64,000 nucleotides of DNA from JAEUPI01 sp046348365. GTDB lineage: Bacteria > Pseudomonadota > Gammaproteobacteria > Burkholderiales > Burkholderiaceae_C. Shown piece after piece: positions 34,134 through 42,502 of the stretch. The position numbers were made by a program, and so were the translations under genes. How positions within the stretch are numbered: the stretch's first letter is position 1; each line of letters begins with the position of its first letter. The notes beneath the pieces are model-generated. The model saw nothing but the letters and a program-made list of their open reading frames with translations, was not told the DNA's origin and ran no database searches. The stretch is taken from NCBI GenBank assembly GCA_046348365.1, contig JAXMEL010000001.1, positions 248,001 to 312,000 on the forward strand, given 5' to 3'.

Positions 34134-35684
34134 ATGAGCGACCAGCACGACGAACCCGGCGCACGCCGGGGCTTCCTGAAGACCATCGGCATCGGCTCGG
34201 GCGCGGCCGTGGCCGGCGCGGCCGGCGGCGCGTTGATCGCCACGGCGCCGAAGACCGCCGAGGCGCAGTCCAAGCCGACCAAGTTCGAGCAGATCTTCAA
34301 CCAGTTCGGCAAGAACGTGTTCATCGTGCCCGGCAAGTTCACCGGCACCGTGGCGGCGCTCGACCTCTTCAGCGGCAAGACGCTGGCGTGGACCGCGTTC
34401 TGGAACTACGGCGACGACAACCCGATCATCCACCACCTCGCGGCGTTCCCGTCGCCCGACCCGTACAAGGAGTTCGAGTTCATCGTCGACAGCCAGGGCG
34501 GCAAGAACCTCTACATCTACGGCATCCCGACCACGGTGAAGAACCCCGGCGAGGGCTTCAAGATCTACCGCATGAAGTACGACGGCACCAAGCTCAATCT
34601 GGTGTCCGAGATCGCCGGCAAGACCGGCATGGGGCTCGGTGTGCACGTGACGGTGGCGCCCGATGCCAAGTCGTTCTCGGTCGGTGACGGCCAGAAGGAC
34701 ATCGTCGCCGAATTCGACCGCGACACCGAAGCCGTCAAGCAGGCCTGGTTCTTCGACTGGGAGCCGAACTCGAAGGAACTCGCCAAGGCCTGGACCGACG
34801 GCGGCACCATCAAGCTCAAGCGCCTGAAGCCGACGCTGCCCGACGGCAAGTACGACTACGTCGGCACCAAGGGCTGCAAGCTCGACTGGGAGATGGTTCC
34901 CGGCGGCGAACTCAACGTGGAGCAGGGCAAGGTCACCGGCGCGCGGCCGATGAACGTGTGCGGCATCGACGCCTACGTCTACGACCCGCGCGGCCGCTGG
35001 GGTGCGGCGTCGCTGCGCACCGCCGGCGTGTGCGTGATCTTCGACATGAAGGACCCGAAGCACTGGGTCCCCGTCGCGGCGCTGGTCGGCGCCAAGGGCA
35101 CGCCCGACAACACGGCGATCAAGAAGATCGACGACGACAACTACGAGATCAAGATGGACAAGGTGATCTCGCCCGCGCACCAGGCCGGCTTCGCGCCCGA
35201 CGGCAAGAGCTTCCTGTTCATGAATGGCGTGCGCCAGAACAACATCATGGTGTGGGACAGCTCCAACCACGCCGACCCCAACGCGTGGAAGAAGAAGGCC
35301 GTGGTCGAGGACCCGGCCTGGCGTGGCAGCTATCCGAACACCTTCCACATGGTGTTCACGCCCGACGGCAAGAAGGTCTACGTCACGCTGTGGTGGCCGT
35401 CGCCGACACCCAACGGCGTGGCGGTGGTCGACGCGGTGAACTGGAAGCTGATCAAGTCGATCGACCTCGGCCCCGACATGCACACCGTCTCGGTCACCTA
35501 CGACGGCAAGTACATGTTCGGCGTGATGAGCGGCTTCCAGAAGACGACCTCGAGCATCGTCGTGCTCGACTGCAAGACCGACGAGCTGGTCGGCTTCATC
35601 CCGTCGACCGGTGGCCATCACGACTGCGTGATGGTGCCGCGCACGCTGGAAGACCTGCGCGTCAGCCGCTGCACGACGACCTGA
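34134..35684 (+). CDS. Thiocyanate-dehydrogenase-like copper enzyme (NosZ-type beta-propeller)
   Basis: A 516-residue exported protein with a Tat-like signal (RRGFLKTIGIGSGAAVAG) and a seven-bladed NosZ-like propeller but no CuA domain, so it is not nitrous oxide reductase. Candidate copper ligands are His100, His171, Asp279, His349, His405, His450 and His496, with Lys68 and Glu253 as further active-site residues. The spacings between these residues equal those I recall for Thioalkalivibrio thiocyanate dehydrogenase (K103, H135, H206, E288, D314, H381, H437, H482, H528), apart from a three-residue shift before H381. That enzyme oxidises SCN- to cyanate and sulfur at a trinuclear copper site in the periplasm. 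The sigma-54 promoter at 34032 and SCO1 downstream fit a regulated copper enzyme. The real substrate needs proof. Confidence 0.82.
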   Translation: MSDQHDEPGARRGFLKTIGIGSGAAVAGAAGGALIATAPKTAEAQSKPTKFEQIFNQFGKNVFIVPGKFTGTVAALDLFSGKTLAWTAFWNYGDDNPIIHHLAAFPSPDPYKEFEFIVDSQGGKNLYIYGIPTTVKNPGEGFKIYRMKYDGTKLNLVSEIAGKTGMGLGVHVTVAPDAKSFSVGDGQKDIVAEFDRDTEAVKQAWFFDWEPNSKELAKAWTDGGTIKLKRLKPTLPDGKYDYVGTKGCKLDWEMVPGGELNVEQGKVTGARPMNVCGIDAYVYDPRGRWGAASLRTAGVCVIFDMKDPKHWVPVAALVGAKGTPDNTAIKKIDDDNYEIKMDKVISPAHQAGFAPDGKSFLFMNGVRQNNIMVWDSSNHADPNAWKKKAVVEDPAWRGSYPNTFHMVFTPDGKKVYVTLWWPSPTPNGVAVVDAVNWKLIKSIDLGPDMHTVSVTYDGKYMFGVMSGFQKTTSSIVVLDCKTDELVGFIPSTGGHHDCVMVPRTLEDLRVSRCTTT

Positions 35685-35709
35685 GCGCATTGCGCGACCG
35701 CCGCGCGCG

Positions 35710-36918
35710 ATGCTGCAGATCGTTGCCCTGGCCGCGAAGAACCTGGCGCGAAAGCCGTTTCGCAGCTGGGCGCTCGCGCTCGCGGTGGCGGTCGCCGCGG
35801 GCGCGGTGTTCGCCACCGCGGTCGTGATGTGGGGTGTCGAGCGCAGCCTGCAGCGCGGCTTCGACAAGTTCGGCGCCGACGTGCTGGTGGTGCCGAGCAA
35901 TGCGCTGGTCGGCATGAAGTCCGCGCTGCTGACCGGCGAGCCGTCGACCTTCTACATGAAGAGCGCGGTGATCGACGAGGTGCGCACGCTCGCCGGCGTG
36001 GCCAAGGTGACGCCGCAGCTGTTCCTCACCACCGCGCAGGGCAACCACTGCATCGTCGGCAATGCGTTCCTGGTCGGCATCGACCCGAAGACCGACTTCA
36101 CCGTGCTGCCGTGGATCGGCGAGCATGCCGAGCGGCCGATGACCGCCGGCGACGCCATCGTCGGCGGCAACAACGGCTACAAGGTCGGCGACACGGTGTA
36201 CTTCTACGGCCAGACCTTCGCCGTGCACGCCAAGCTCGACCGCACCGGCATCGGCCTGTACGACAACGCGATCTTCATCGACATCGACCGCGCCTACCAG
36301 CTGGCCGAGGAGGCCAAGCGCTTCAACGACGTGCCGCCGATGGGCTTCGGCCGCGGTGACGTGTCTGCCGTGCTGGTCAAGGTCGGCAACGCCACCAAGG
36401 CCAGCCTGGTGCGCTTCGCGATCGCCAAGAACCCGGCGGTCAAGGTCGTCACCGCCGGCAACATCGTCACCTCGGTGCGGCAGAACCTGACCGCGCTGTT
36501 CGCCGGCACCGTCGCGCTGGCGATCGTGCTGGTGGTCGGCAACGTGCTGATGATCAGCGCGATCTTCTCGACCATCGTCAACGAACGGCGCAAGGAGCTG
36601 GGCCTGCTGCGCGCGATCGGCGCGCGCCGCACGACGATCTTCGGCCTGGTGCTGGCCGAGTCGTCGCTGCTCACCGCGTTCGGCGGCGCGCTCGGCATCG
36701 CGCTCGGCGTCGCGCTGATGCGCGCCTTCGCGCGCTCGATCGGCTACCACCTCGAGACGCTGAGCATCCCGTTCCTGTGGCCGCCGCTGCCCGAGATCGC
36801 GCTCGCTGCAGTGGTGTGCGTCGCGTTGGCCGTGGCGGTCGGCGCGCTCGGCGCGGCGTACCCGGCGCTGCTCGGCAGCCGCATGGAACCCTACGACGCC
36901 ATCAGGGCCGGCGAATGA
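35710..36918 (+). CDS. FtsX/MacB-type ABC transporter permease 1
   Basis: A 402-residue inner-membrane permease with one N-terminal span (residues 14-40), a large periplasmic domain, and three C-terminal spans, the MacB/LolC arrangement. The coupling segment is NERRKELGLLRAIGARRTTIFG. Such type VII ABC systems move or remodel envelope components instead of importing. It starts 25 bp after the dehydrogenase-like gene and overlaps its ATPase gene by ATGA, so is probably in the same operon and involved in maturation or metal delivery. Confidence 0.88.
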   Translation: MLQIVALAAKNLARKPFRSWALALAVAVAAGAVFATAVVMWGVERSLQRGFDKFGADVLVVPSNALVGMKSALLTGEPSTFYMKSAVIDEVRTLAGVAKVTPQLFLTTAQGNHCIVGNAFLVGIDPKTDFTVLPWIGEHAERPMTAGDAIVGGNNGYKVGDTVYFYGQTFAVHAKLDRTGIGLYDNAIFIDIDRAYQLAEEAKRFNDVPPMGFGRGDVSAVLVKVGNATKASLVRFAIAKNPAVKVVTAGNIVTSVRQNLTALFAGTVALAIVLVVGNVLMISAIFSTIVNERRKELGLLRAIGARRTTIFGLVLAESSLLTAFGGALGIALGVALMRAFARSIGYHLETLSIPFLWPPLPEIALAAVVCVALAVAVGALGAAYPALLGSRMEPYDAIRAGE

Positions 36919-37583
36919 AGATCGAGCTCGAAGACGTGTGGCGCGTCTACCGCGTCGGCGACCAGGACATCGAGGCGGTGCGCGGTGTCGCGCTGCAGGT
37001 GCAGCGGGGCGAATTCGTCTGCGTCATCGGCCACTCGGGCAGCGGCAAGTCGACGCTGCTGTCGATGATCGGTGGCCTGGCGCGGCCGACGCGCGGCCGC
37101 ATCGCGCTCGACGGCGTCGAGCCATGGCAGCGCGACGACCGCTATCGCGCCGCGCTGCGCAACGAGCGCATCGGCTTCGTGTTCCAGTTCGCGAGCCTGA
37201 TCCCGACGCTGACCGCGATCGACAACGTCGCGCTGCCCAGCCTGTTCAGCGGCGCTCGCGGTGCGCGGCAGGTCGAGGCCGAGGCCGCGGCGCTGCTCGA
37301 GCGCGTCGGGCTGGCCGAGAAATTCACCGCGCTGCCGGGCGAGCTGTCGGGCGGGCAGCAGCGCCGCGTCGCGATCGCGCGCGCGCTGCTCAACCGGCCG
37401 CAGCTGATCCTCGCCGACGAGCCGACCGGCGACCTCGACGAAGACACCGAGGCCGAGGCGATCGCGCTGCTGCGCGGCAGCGCGCGCGAATTCGGTGCCG
37501 CCTTCGTGATGGTCACGCACAATCGGGCCATCGCGCGCGGCGCCGACCGCGTGCTCGAGATGAAGGGCGGAATGCTGCAATGA
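36915..37583 (+). CDS. LolD-type ABC ATPase 1
   Basis: A 222-residue ATPase with Walker A GHSGSGKST (about 39-47), signature LSGGQQRRVAIARAL, Walker B LILADEPTGDLD and a switch His in MVTHNR. The DEPTGDLD and Q-loop FVFQFASLIPTLTA sequences are those of LolD/MacB-type enzymes. Overlaps with permease 1 and permease 2 by four bases each suggest tight translational coupling and a four-protein machine. Confidence 0.92.
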   Translation: MKIELEDVWRVYRVGDQDIEAVRGVALQVQRGEFVCVIGHSGSGKSTLLSMIGGLARPTRGRIALDGVEPWQRDDRYRAALRNERIGFVFQFASLIPTLTAIDNVALPSLFSGARGARQVEAEAAALLERVGLAEKFTALPGELSGGQQRRVAIARALLNRPQLILADEPTGDLDEDTEAEAIALLRGSAREFGAAFVMVTHNRAIARGADRVLEMKGGMLQ

Positions 37584-38794
37584 AGCTGACCCAGCTGGCG
37601 CTGCACGAGGTGGCCCGCCGCCGCCTGCGCACGCTGTACTCGGCCAGCAGCATCGCACTGTCGGTGGCGCTGCTGCTGGCCACGCTGCTGGTCGGCGCCG
37701 CGGGGCAGAAGGACCTGGTGCTGATCATCGCGCGCTACGGCCACAGCCTCACGATCTTCCCCGCCACCAGCCGCGAGCAGAGCCTGGCCAACTTCGGCAT
37801 CGGCGCCGGCCAGTACATCCAGGAGGCGGTGATCCCCGACATTCAGCGCATCTACGAGGGTGCGATCCGCACCGGCTGGGAAAAGCGCGGCGCGCTGCTG
37901 ATCAACGACGGCCTGCCCGGCGGCGTCGACGCGCTGGAGCCGGCCCTCTTCATGCCGCGCCTGTACGAGCAGACCACGCTCGACGGCCGCAGCGTCGTCG
38001 TCACCGGCATCCTGCCGCAGGACGAATACAAGGCGCGCTTCTGGTGGGAGGTCGACGCCGGCAGCCTGATGACGCGCGACGACGAGGTGATGGTCGGCAA
38101 GGTGTTCGCCAAGGCCACCGGCGCGGCGGTCGGCCAGTCGCTGACGATCAACCAGCGCCCGTACCGCGTCAGCGGCATCCTGCGCGAGACCGATTCGCCC
38201 GACGACTACATGGTGTTCGGCACGCTCAAGGCGGTGCAGCAGGCGTTCGGCAAGCAGGGGCTGGTGTCGATGGTCAACGTGCGCGCGATGTGCAACTACT
38301 GCCCGGTGGGCGATGCCGAGCTGGCGATCAACCAGCGCGCGGTCGGCGTGCGCGCCACGTCGCAGCGCGAGATCGCCGAGGCACAGCACCGCATCTTCCG
38401 CAACGTCACCGGCGTGATCCTCGCGCTGGTGGCGCTGGTGATGCTGATCGCCGCGGTGGCCGTGTTCAACATGGTGATGGGCACGCTGCACACGCGCATC
38501 CGCGAGGCCGGGCTTTACAAGGTGCTCGGCGCGTCGCGCGGACAGCTGGTGCGCCTGTTCATGTACGAGGCGACGCTGCTCGGGCTGATCGGCGGCGTCG
38601 TCGGCTACGCAGGCGGCCTCGCCATCGCGCACGGCCTCGGGCCGTGGCTGGTGCCGCAGGCGGTGATCGAATCGGCCTGGTGGCATGCGCCGGCCGCGGT
38701 GGCAGTCGCCGTCGTCGCCAGTCTGGCCGCGACGCTGTACCCGGCGCTGCACGTCTCGCGCATCCGCGCCGCCGAGGCGTTTCGCGCGCTATGA
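37580..38794 (+). CDS. FtsX/MacB-type ABC transporter permease 2
   Basis: A 404-residue permease with the same architecture as permease 1 (N-terminal span about 20-42, periplasmic domain, three C-terminal spans; coupling segment RIREAGLYKVLGASRGQLVR). The periplasmic domain carries a CNYCPVGD motif that could bind copper or form a disulfide, absent from permease 1. It may form a heterodimer with permease 1. Confidence 0.88.
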   Translation: MKLTQLALHEVARRRLRTLYSASSIALSVALLLATLLVGAAGQKDLVLIIARYGHSLTIFPATSREQSLANFGIGAGQYIQEAVIPDIQRIYEGAIRTGWEKRGALLINDGLPGGVDALEPALFMPRLYEQTTLDGRSVVVTGILPQDEYKARFWWEVDAGSLMTRDDEVMVGKVFAKATGAAVGQSLTINQRPYRVSGILRETDSPDDYMVFGTLKAVQQAFGKQGLVSMVNVRAMCNYCPVGDAELAINQRAVGVRATSQREIAEAQHRIFRNVTGVILALVALVMLIAAVAVFNMVMGTLHTRIREAGLYKVLGASRGQLVRLFMYEATLLGLIGGVVGYAGGLAIAHGLGPWLVPQAVIESAWWHAPAAVAVAVVASLAATLYPALHVSRIRAAEAFRAL

Positions 38795-38885
38795 CACACC
38801 CCCCCGGAGCGCCTGCGGCGCCTCCCCCCCAGGGGGGCCCCGCCAGCGGCCCGGCAGAGCCGGTTCCGCGGCGGCCGCTGGGTGC
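38791..38885 (+). repeat. 95-bp GC-rich dispersed repeat, copy 1 (coding)
   Basis: Begins ATGACACACCCCC and ends GCCGCTGGGTGC; contains the hairpin CCCCCCC-a-GGGGGG. It aligns along its whole length with 47110-47204 on the opposite strand, sharing for example CCAGCGGCCCGGC and GAGCCGG. Confidence 0.85.
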
Positions 38886-39573
38886 GCCCGCGACCGACGA
38901 CACCCCGATCTGCGAGCTGCGCGGCGTGAGCCGCGTCTACGTGACGGGCTCGGCGCAGGTGCGTGCGCTCGACGGCATCGACCTGGCGATCGACCGCCGC
39001 GACTACCTCGCGCTGGTGGGCACCAGCGGGTCGGGCAAGAGCACGCTGTTGAACCTGATCGGCGGCATCGACAAGCCGAGCGCCGGCGAGATTCGCATCG
39101 ACGGCGAGCGCATCGACGACTGGCCCGAGCGCCGGCTGGTCGAGCTGCGGCGGCACCGCGTGGCCTATGTGTTCCAGGATGCGCGGCTCGCCCCGACGCT
39201 CACCGCGGCAGAGAACGTGTCGCTGCCGGCGGCCTTCTCCGGTGCACGCGGCATGCAGCCTCGCCAGCGCGCGCTCGAGCTGCTGGACAAGGTCGGCCTC
39301 GCGCAGCGCGCCGAGCACCTGCCGCACCAGCTCTCGGGCGGCGAGGCGCAGCGCGTGTGCATCGCGCGCGCGCTGTTCAACCGGCCGGCGCTGGTGCTGG
39401 CCGACGAGCCGACCGGCAACCTCGACCACGACACGCGGCTGGCGATCGTGCGCCTGTTCGAGAGCCTCAACGACGACGGCCACGCGGTGGTGATGGTGAC
39501 CCACGACCCCGAGATCGCCGGCCGCGCGAGGCGCCGCGTGGTGCTGCAAGATGGCCGCGTCCGCACCGCATGA
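38791..39573 (+). CDS. LolD-type ABC ATPase 2, N-terminus made from a dispersed repeat
   Basis: A 260-residue ATPase; the catalytic core starts near residue 40. Walker A is GTSGSGKST, signature LSGGEAQRVCIARAL, Walker B LVLADEPTGNLD, switch MVTHDP. The first about 32 residues are Pro/Gly/Ala-rich and are encoded by a 95-bp GC-rich repeat that also occurs between bcrA and bcrB. The ATG overlaps the permease 2 stop (ATGA) and no other in-frame ATG, GTG or TTG occurs before the core. Pairs with permease 2 or completes a heterodimeric system. Confidence 0.9.
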   Translation: MTHPPGAPAAPPPQGGPASGPAEPVPRRPLGAPATDDTPICELRGVSRVYVTGSAQVRALDGIDLAIDRRDYLALVGTSGSGKSTLLNLIGGIDKPSAGEIRIDGERIDDWPERRLVELRRHRVAYVFQDARLAPTLTAAENVSLPAAFSGARGMQPRQRALELLDKVGLAQRAEHLPHQLSGGEAQRVCIARALFNRPALVLADEPTGNLDHDTRLAIVRLFESLNDDGHAVVMVTHDPEIAGRARRRVVLQDGRVRTA

Positions 39574-40252
39574 GCAGCGCGCATCGGCAGCGTCGGCGCC
39601 GCGCGAGGTCGTGCGCTGGCGGCGCCCGTTCGCCTGGCGCCGGCTGGTGGCCGCGGCGGCGGCGCTGGCCGCGCTGCTGATCGCCGCCGACTTGCTGGCC
39701 GGCGCGTTGCAGTCGCGCGCGATCGCGGCGCGGCGCGCGTACAAGGCGCGGCTCGACCATCTGGCGTTCTACGCTCTGCGCACCGGCATCGACACCATCA
39801 CCTATCAGCCGCCCGAGCGCTACCGCATCGCGATCCGGCTGCAGAACGCATCCGACGAGGCGCTGTACGTGATGCTGCCGGCCGTGCAGGCGGCGGTGCA
39901 AAAGGGCGCCGGCTGGCAGGAGGCGGCCGCGGTGCCCGCGCCCGACGAGCGTGCCGAAGGCGGCGTGGTGCGGCTCGACGACGACACCACCGTGCACTGG
40001 ATCGCCACGCTCGACGAGCGCGACTACTGGCAGCTCTTTCGCGGCTACCAGCACCTGCGGCTGACGCTTGATGCGATGGTGTCGCCGGAGGAAAATCCGC
40101 GCGAAGAGGTGGGCGAGCGGCACGAGGAGCTGTTCGTCCACGTGCGGGACCGGCGACTGGAGGAATCGGCCGTGTTGGACGCGGGTTCGGCGCTCAAGCC
40201 CGACTTCATCCCGACGCGCGGGTCGATGCTGATCGCCAGGCCGAAGCGATGA
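39551..40252 (+). CDS. Single-span membrane-anchored protein 1
   Basis: A 233-residue protein with a basic N-terminus, one span about residues 30-52 (LVAAAAALAALLIAADLLAG) and an extracytoplasmic domain without motifs I recognise. It shares its design with the next gene product: short basic head, one span, then an R/Q-rich segment and a Y-x-L-R core (FYALRTGI here, WYELRADV there). They are probably diverged duplicates. The start overlaps the ATPase 2 gene by 23 bases, supporting cotranscription. Function unknown; likely an accessory of the upstream ABC/copper-enzyme system. Confidence 0.72.
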   Translation: MAASAPHEQRASAASAPREVVRWRRPFAWRRLVAAAAALAALLIAADLLAGALQSRAIAARRAYKARLDHLAFYALRTGIDTITYQPPERYRIAIRLQNASDEALYVMLPAVQAAVQKGAGWQEAAAVPAPDERAEGGVVRLDDDTTVHWIATLDERDYWQLFRGYQHLRLTLDAMVSPEENPREEVGERHEELFVHVRDRRLEESAVLDAGSALKPDFIPTRGSMLIARPKR

Positions 40253-40926
40253 GCGCCGTCGCGGGCTCCACGGTCATCGCGCCGCGGCGCGTGCGCCGCC
40301 CGATCGCGGCGCGCAGCTGGCTGATCGCGGCGCTGGTGCTGACGGCGGTCGCCGTCGTGCTGGTGGCGGCCGACATCGGCGTCGGTCGCTGGCAGGAGCG
40401 CGCGGCCGAGGCGCGCAAGCTGCGCCGCCAGCAGGTCGAGCGCCTGGCCTGGTACGAACTTCGCGCCGACGTGGCGCAGGTCGACTACGGCGAAGGCGGC
40501 GGCTACCGCATGACGGTGTGGATGGAGAACGTCTTCCCCGAGCACGACTTCTACGTCATGGCGCCGGCGATCCGCGCCTTCGTCCAGGTCGGCCCGCGCT
40601 GGGTCGAGCTGCCGGTGAAGGAGCTGCGCGCGCCCGATCTGCTTGCCTCGGGCGCGGTGGTCAACCTGAAAGACAAGCGCCATGCCGGCGTCGTGTTCGA
40701 CGTCACCGAGCCCGAGTTCTTCGACCTGCTGCCCGGCTACATGCACATGCGCTTCGACAACACGCTGTTCGTCAGCCCCGAGGCGCAGCCGAAGGACGAC
40801 ATCGTCGAGCGCCAGGACACCTACTACATCCACCTGCGCCCGCGCGACGCCGACGACGAGCGGCTGCGCCGGCTCAACCGCTTCGCGGGCCCGGTGCCGC
40901 TGTGGATCGGCATGCCGCCGCACTGA
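40249..40926 (+). CDS. Single-span membrane-anchored protein 2
   Basis: A 225-residue paralogue-like partner of the preceding product, with one span at about 23-43 and a periplasmic domain containing YHMHMRF-like histidine/methionine residues (GYMHMRFDN) that could bind copper. No database family comes to mind. It overlaps the preceding gene by ATGA and is followed by the histidine kinase gene after eight bases. Confidence 0.72.
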   Translation: MSAVAGSTVIAPRRVRRPIAARSWLIAALVLTAVAVVLVAADIGVGRWQERAAEARKLRRQQVERLAWYELRADVAQVDYGEGGGYRMTVWMENVFPEHDFYVMAPAIRAFVQVGPRWVELPVKELRAPDLLASGAVVNLKDKRHAGVVFDVTEPEFFDLLPGYMHMRFDNTLFVSPEAQPKDDIVERQDTYYIHLRPRDADDERLRRLNRFAGPVPLWIGMPPH

Positions 40927-40933
40927 GCCGCGT

Positions 40934-42502
40934 ATGCCCGACTTCATGGCGCTACACCACGACGCGGCGCGGCGCCACGGCCTGGCCTTTCTGCCGAAGC
41001 TGTTCGCACGCGACGCGCCGGAGCCGGCCACGCCGGTGCGGCCGAGCTGGCGCTGGAGCGCCGCGGCGGTGGCGATCGTCGGCTCGCCGCTGCTGCTGGC
41101 GCTGTACCTCGGCGTCGTGGCGCTGCCGGGTGTGGTGCTCGAGAACCGTCTCGGCCACGCCTTGCTGGAGGGCTTCTGCTCGCTCAACGCGCTGGTGCTC
41201 GCCTACGTGCTGTTCCACGGCCATCTGCTGGCCGCGAGCCGCCGGCTGGCGGCGATGGCGGCGGCGTTCCTCGGCCTCGGCATCTACGACGTGTTCCACC
41301 TGTTCTCGATGCCGAGCTCCAACGCATTCGTCTGGTTCCGCTCGCTGGCCGCGCTGGTGTGTGCGGTGCTGCTCGCATGGTCGATGCGCGTGCATGCGGC
41401 CGCGGGCGCACCGGCGCGCGGCTGGTGGCCGGGCTTCGTGGTGGCGGCCACGTTCGTGGCCGGCGGCGCGCTGAGCGTGATCGTCGGCGATGCGCTGCCG
41501 GCGCTGCACGACGCCGGCGAGTTCACGCGCGAGGCGGTGGCGATGAACTGCGTCTCGGCGGTGCTCTACGCGCTGGTCGGCGTCGGGCTGTACCGCAACT
41601 TCCTACGCACCGGCGAGCCGATCCTGTTCGTGTTCGCGATCGGCATGTTCCTGCTCGCCGACAGCCAGGGCATGTTCGCGTTCTCGAGGATCTGGGACGC
41701 GAGCTGGTGGGCCTGGCACTGGATGCGCACGCTGATCTTCATCGGTTTCGTGTTCGGCCTCGCGCACGAGTTCGCCCAGGGCTATCGCGAGCTGGAGGCG
41801 TCGCAGCGCAGCCTGATCGAGGCCGAGAAGCTCAGCTCGCTCGGCGAGATGGCGGCCGGCATCGCGCACGAGATCCGCAACCCGCTGGCGACGATCGCCA
41901 ACTCGCTCGCCTTGCTGAAGAGCCAGCGCCTGTCGGTGTCGGAGACCGACGAGGTGCACGCGATCCTCGACCAGCACCTCGCGCGCCTGAATCGCATCGT
42001 CGCCGACACGCTGAGCTACGCGCATCCGGTCACGGGCGCCGACCGGGCGGTGGCGCTCGACGGCCTGGTCGGCGACGCGCTCGCGCGCGCCCGCGCGCTG
42101 CACCCGGCGGTGCGCTTCGAGGCGGCGATCGACCCGCAGCTGCCGCTGGTGTGCGGCGACGCCGACCGGCTCGACCAGGTGCTGTGGAACCTGATCGACA
42201 ACGCGGTCGCCGCAATCGCCGCACGCGGCTGCGTGCGCGTGGCCGCGGCCCGGCTCGACGGCGGCTCGCGCGTGCGGCTCAGCGTCGAGGACGACGGCCC
42301 CGGCATCCCGGCGGCGCTGCGCGAGAAGGTGCTGCAGCCGTTCTACTCGACCAAGCCCAAGGGCACCGGACTCGGCCTGGCGATCGTGCAGCGCATCGTG
42401 CGCGACCATCGCGGCGGCGTGCAGCTGGAGTCGGCCGCGGGGGGCGGCGCGCGCATCAGCATCGAACTGCCGGCGCTGCAGCGCCACGCGGGAGCGGCAT
42501 GA
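40934..42502 (+). CDS. Membrane-bound sensor histidine kinase (NtrB-like)
   Basis: A 522-residue kinase. The N-terminal about 280 residues hold seven or so hydrophobic spans resembling a MASE-type sensor. The H-box AAGIAHEIRNPLA places the phosphorylated histidine at His312; the ATPase domain has NLIDNAVAAIA (N-box), VEDDGPGIP (G1), FYSTKPKGTGLGLAI (F and G2). It overlaps the sigma-54 activator gene by ATGA, so the two are a cognate pair. The signal is probably membrane- or periplasm-borne. Confidence 0.92.
   Translation: MPDFMALHHDAARRHGLAFLPKLFARDAPEPATPVRPSWRWSAAAVAIVGSPLLLALYLGVVALPGVVLENRLGHALLEGFCSLNALVLAYVLFHGHLLAASRRLAAMAAAFLGLGIYDVFHLFSMPSSNAFVWFRSLAALVCAVLLAWSMRVHAAAGAPARGWWPGFVVAATFVAGGALSVIVGDALPALHDAGEFTREAVAMNCVSAVLYALVGVGLYRNFLRTGEPILFVFAIGMFLLADSQGMFAFSRIWDASWWAWHWMRTLIFIGFVFGLAHEFAQGYRELEASQRSLIEAEKLSSLGEMAAGIAHEIRNPLATIANSLALLKSQRLSVSETDEVHAILDQHLARLNRIVADTLSYAHPVTGADRAVALDGLVGDALARARALHPAVRFEAAIDPQLPLVCGDADRLDQVLWNLIDNAVAAIAARGCVRVAAARLDGGSRVRLSVEDDGPGIPAALREKVLQPFYSTKPKGTGLGLAIVQRIVRDHRGGVQLESAAGGGARISIELPALQRHAGAA

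Noticed and set aside
34134..35684. Annotation as nitrous oxide reductase (nosZ)
   Set aside because: The propeller is NosZ-like but the C-terminal CuA cupredoxin domain is absent and no nosRDFYL genes are present.
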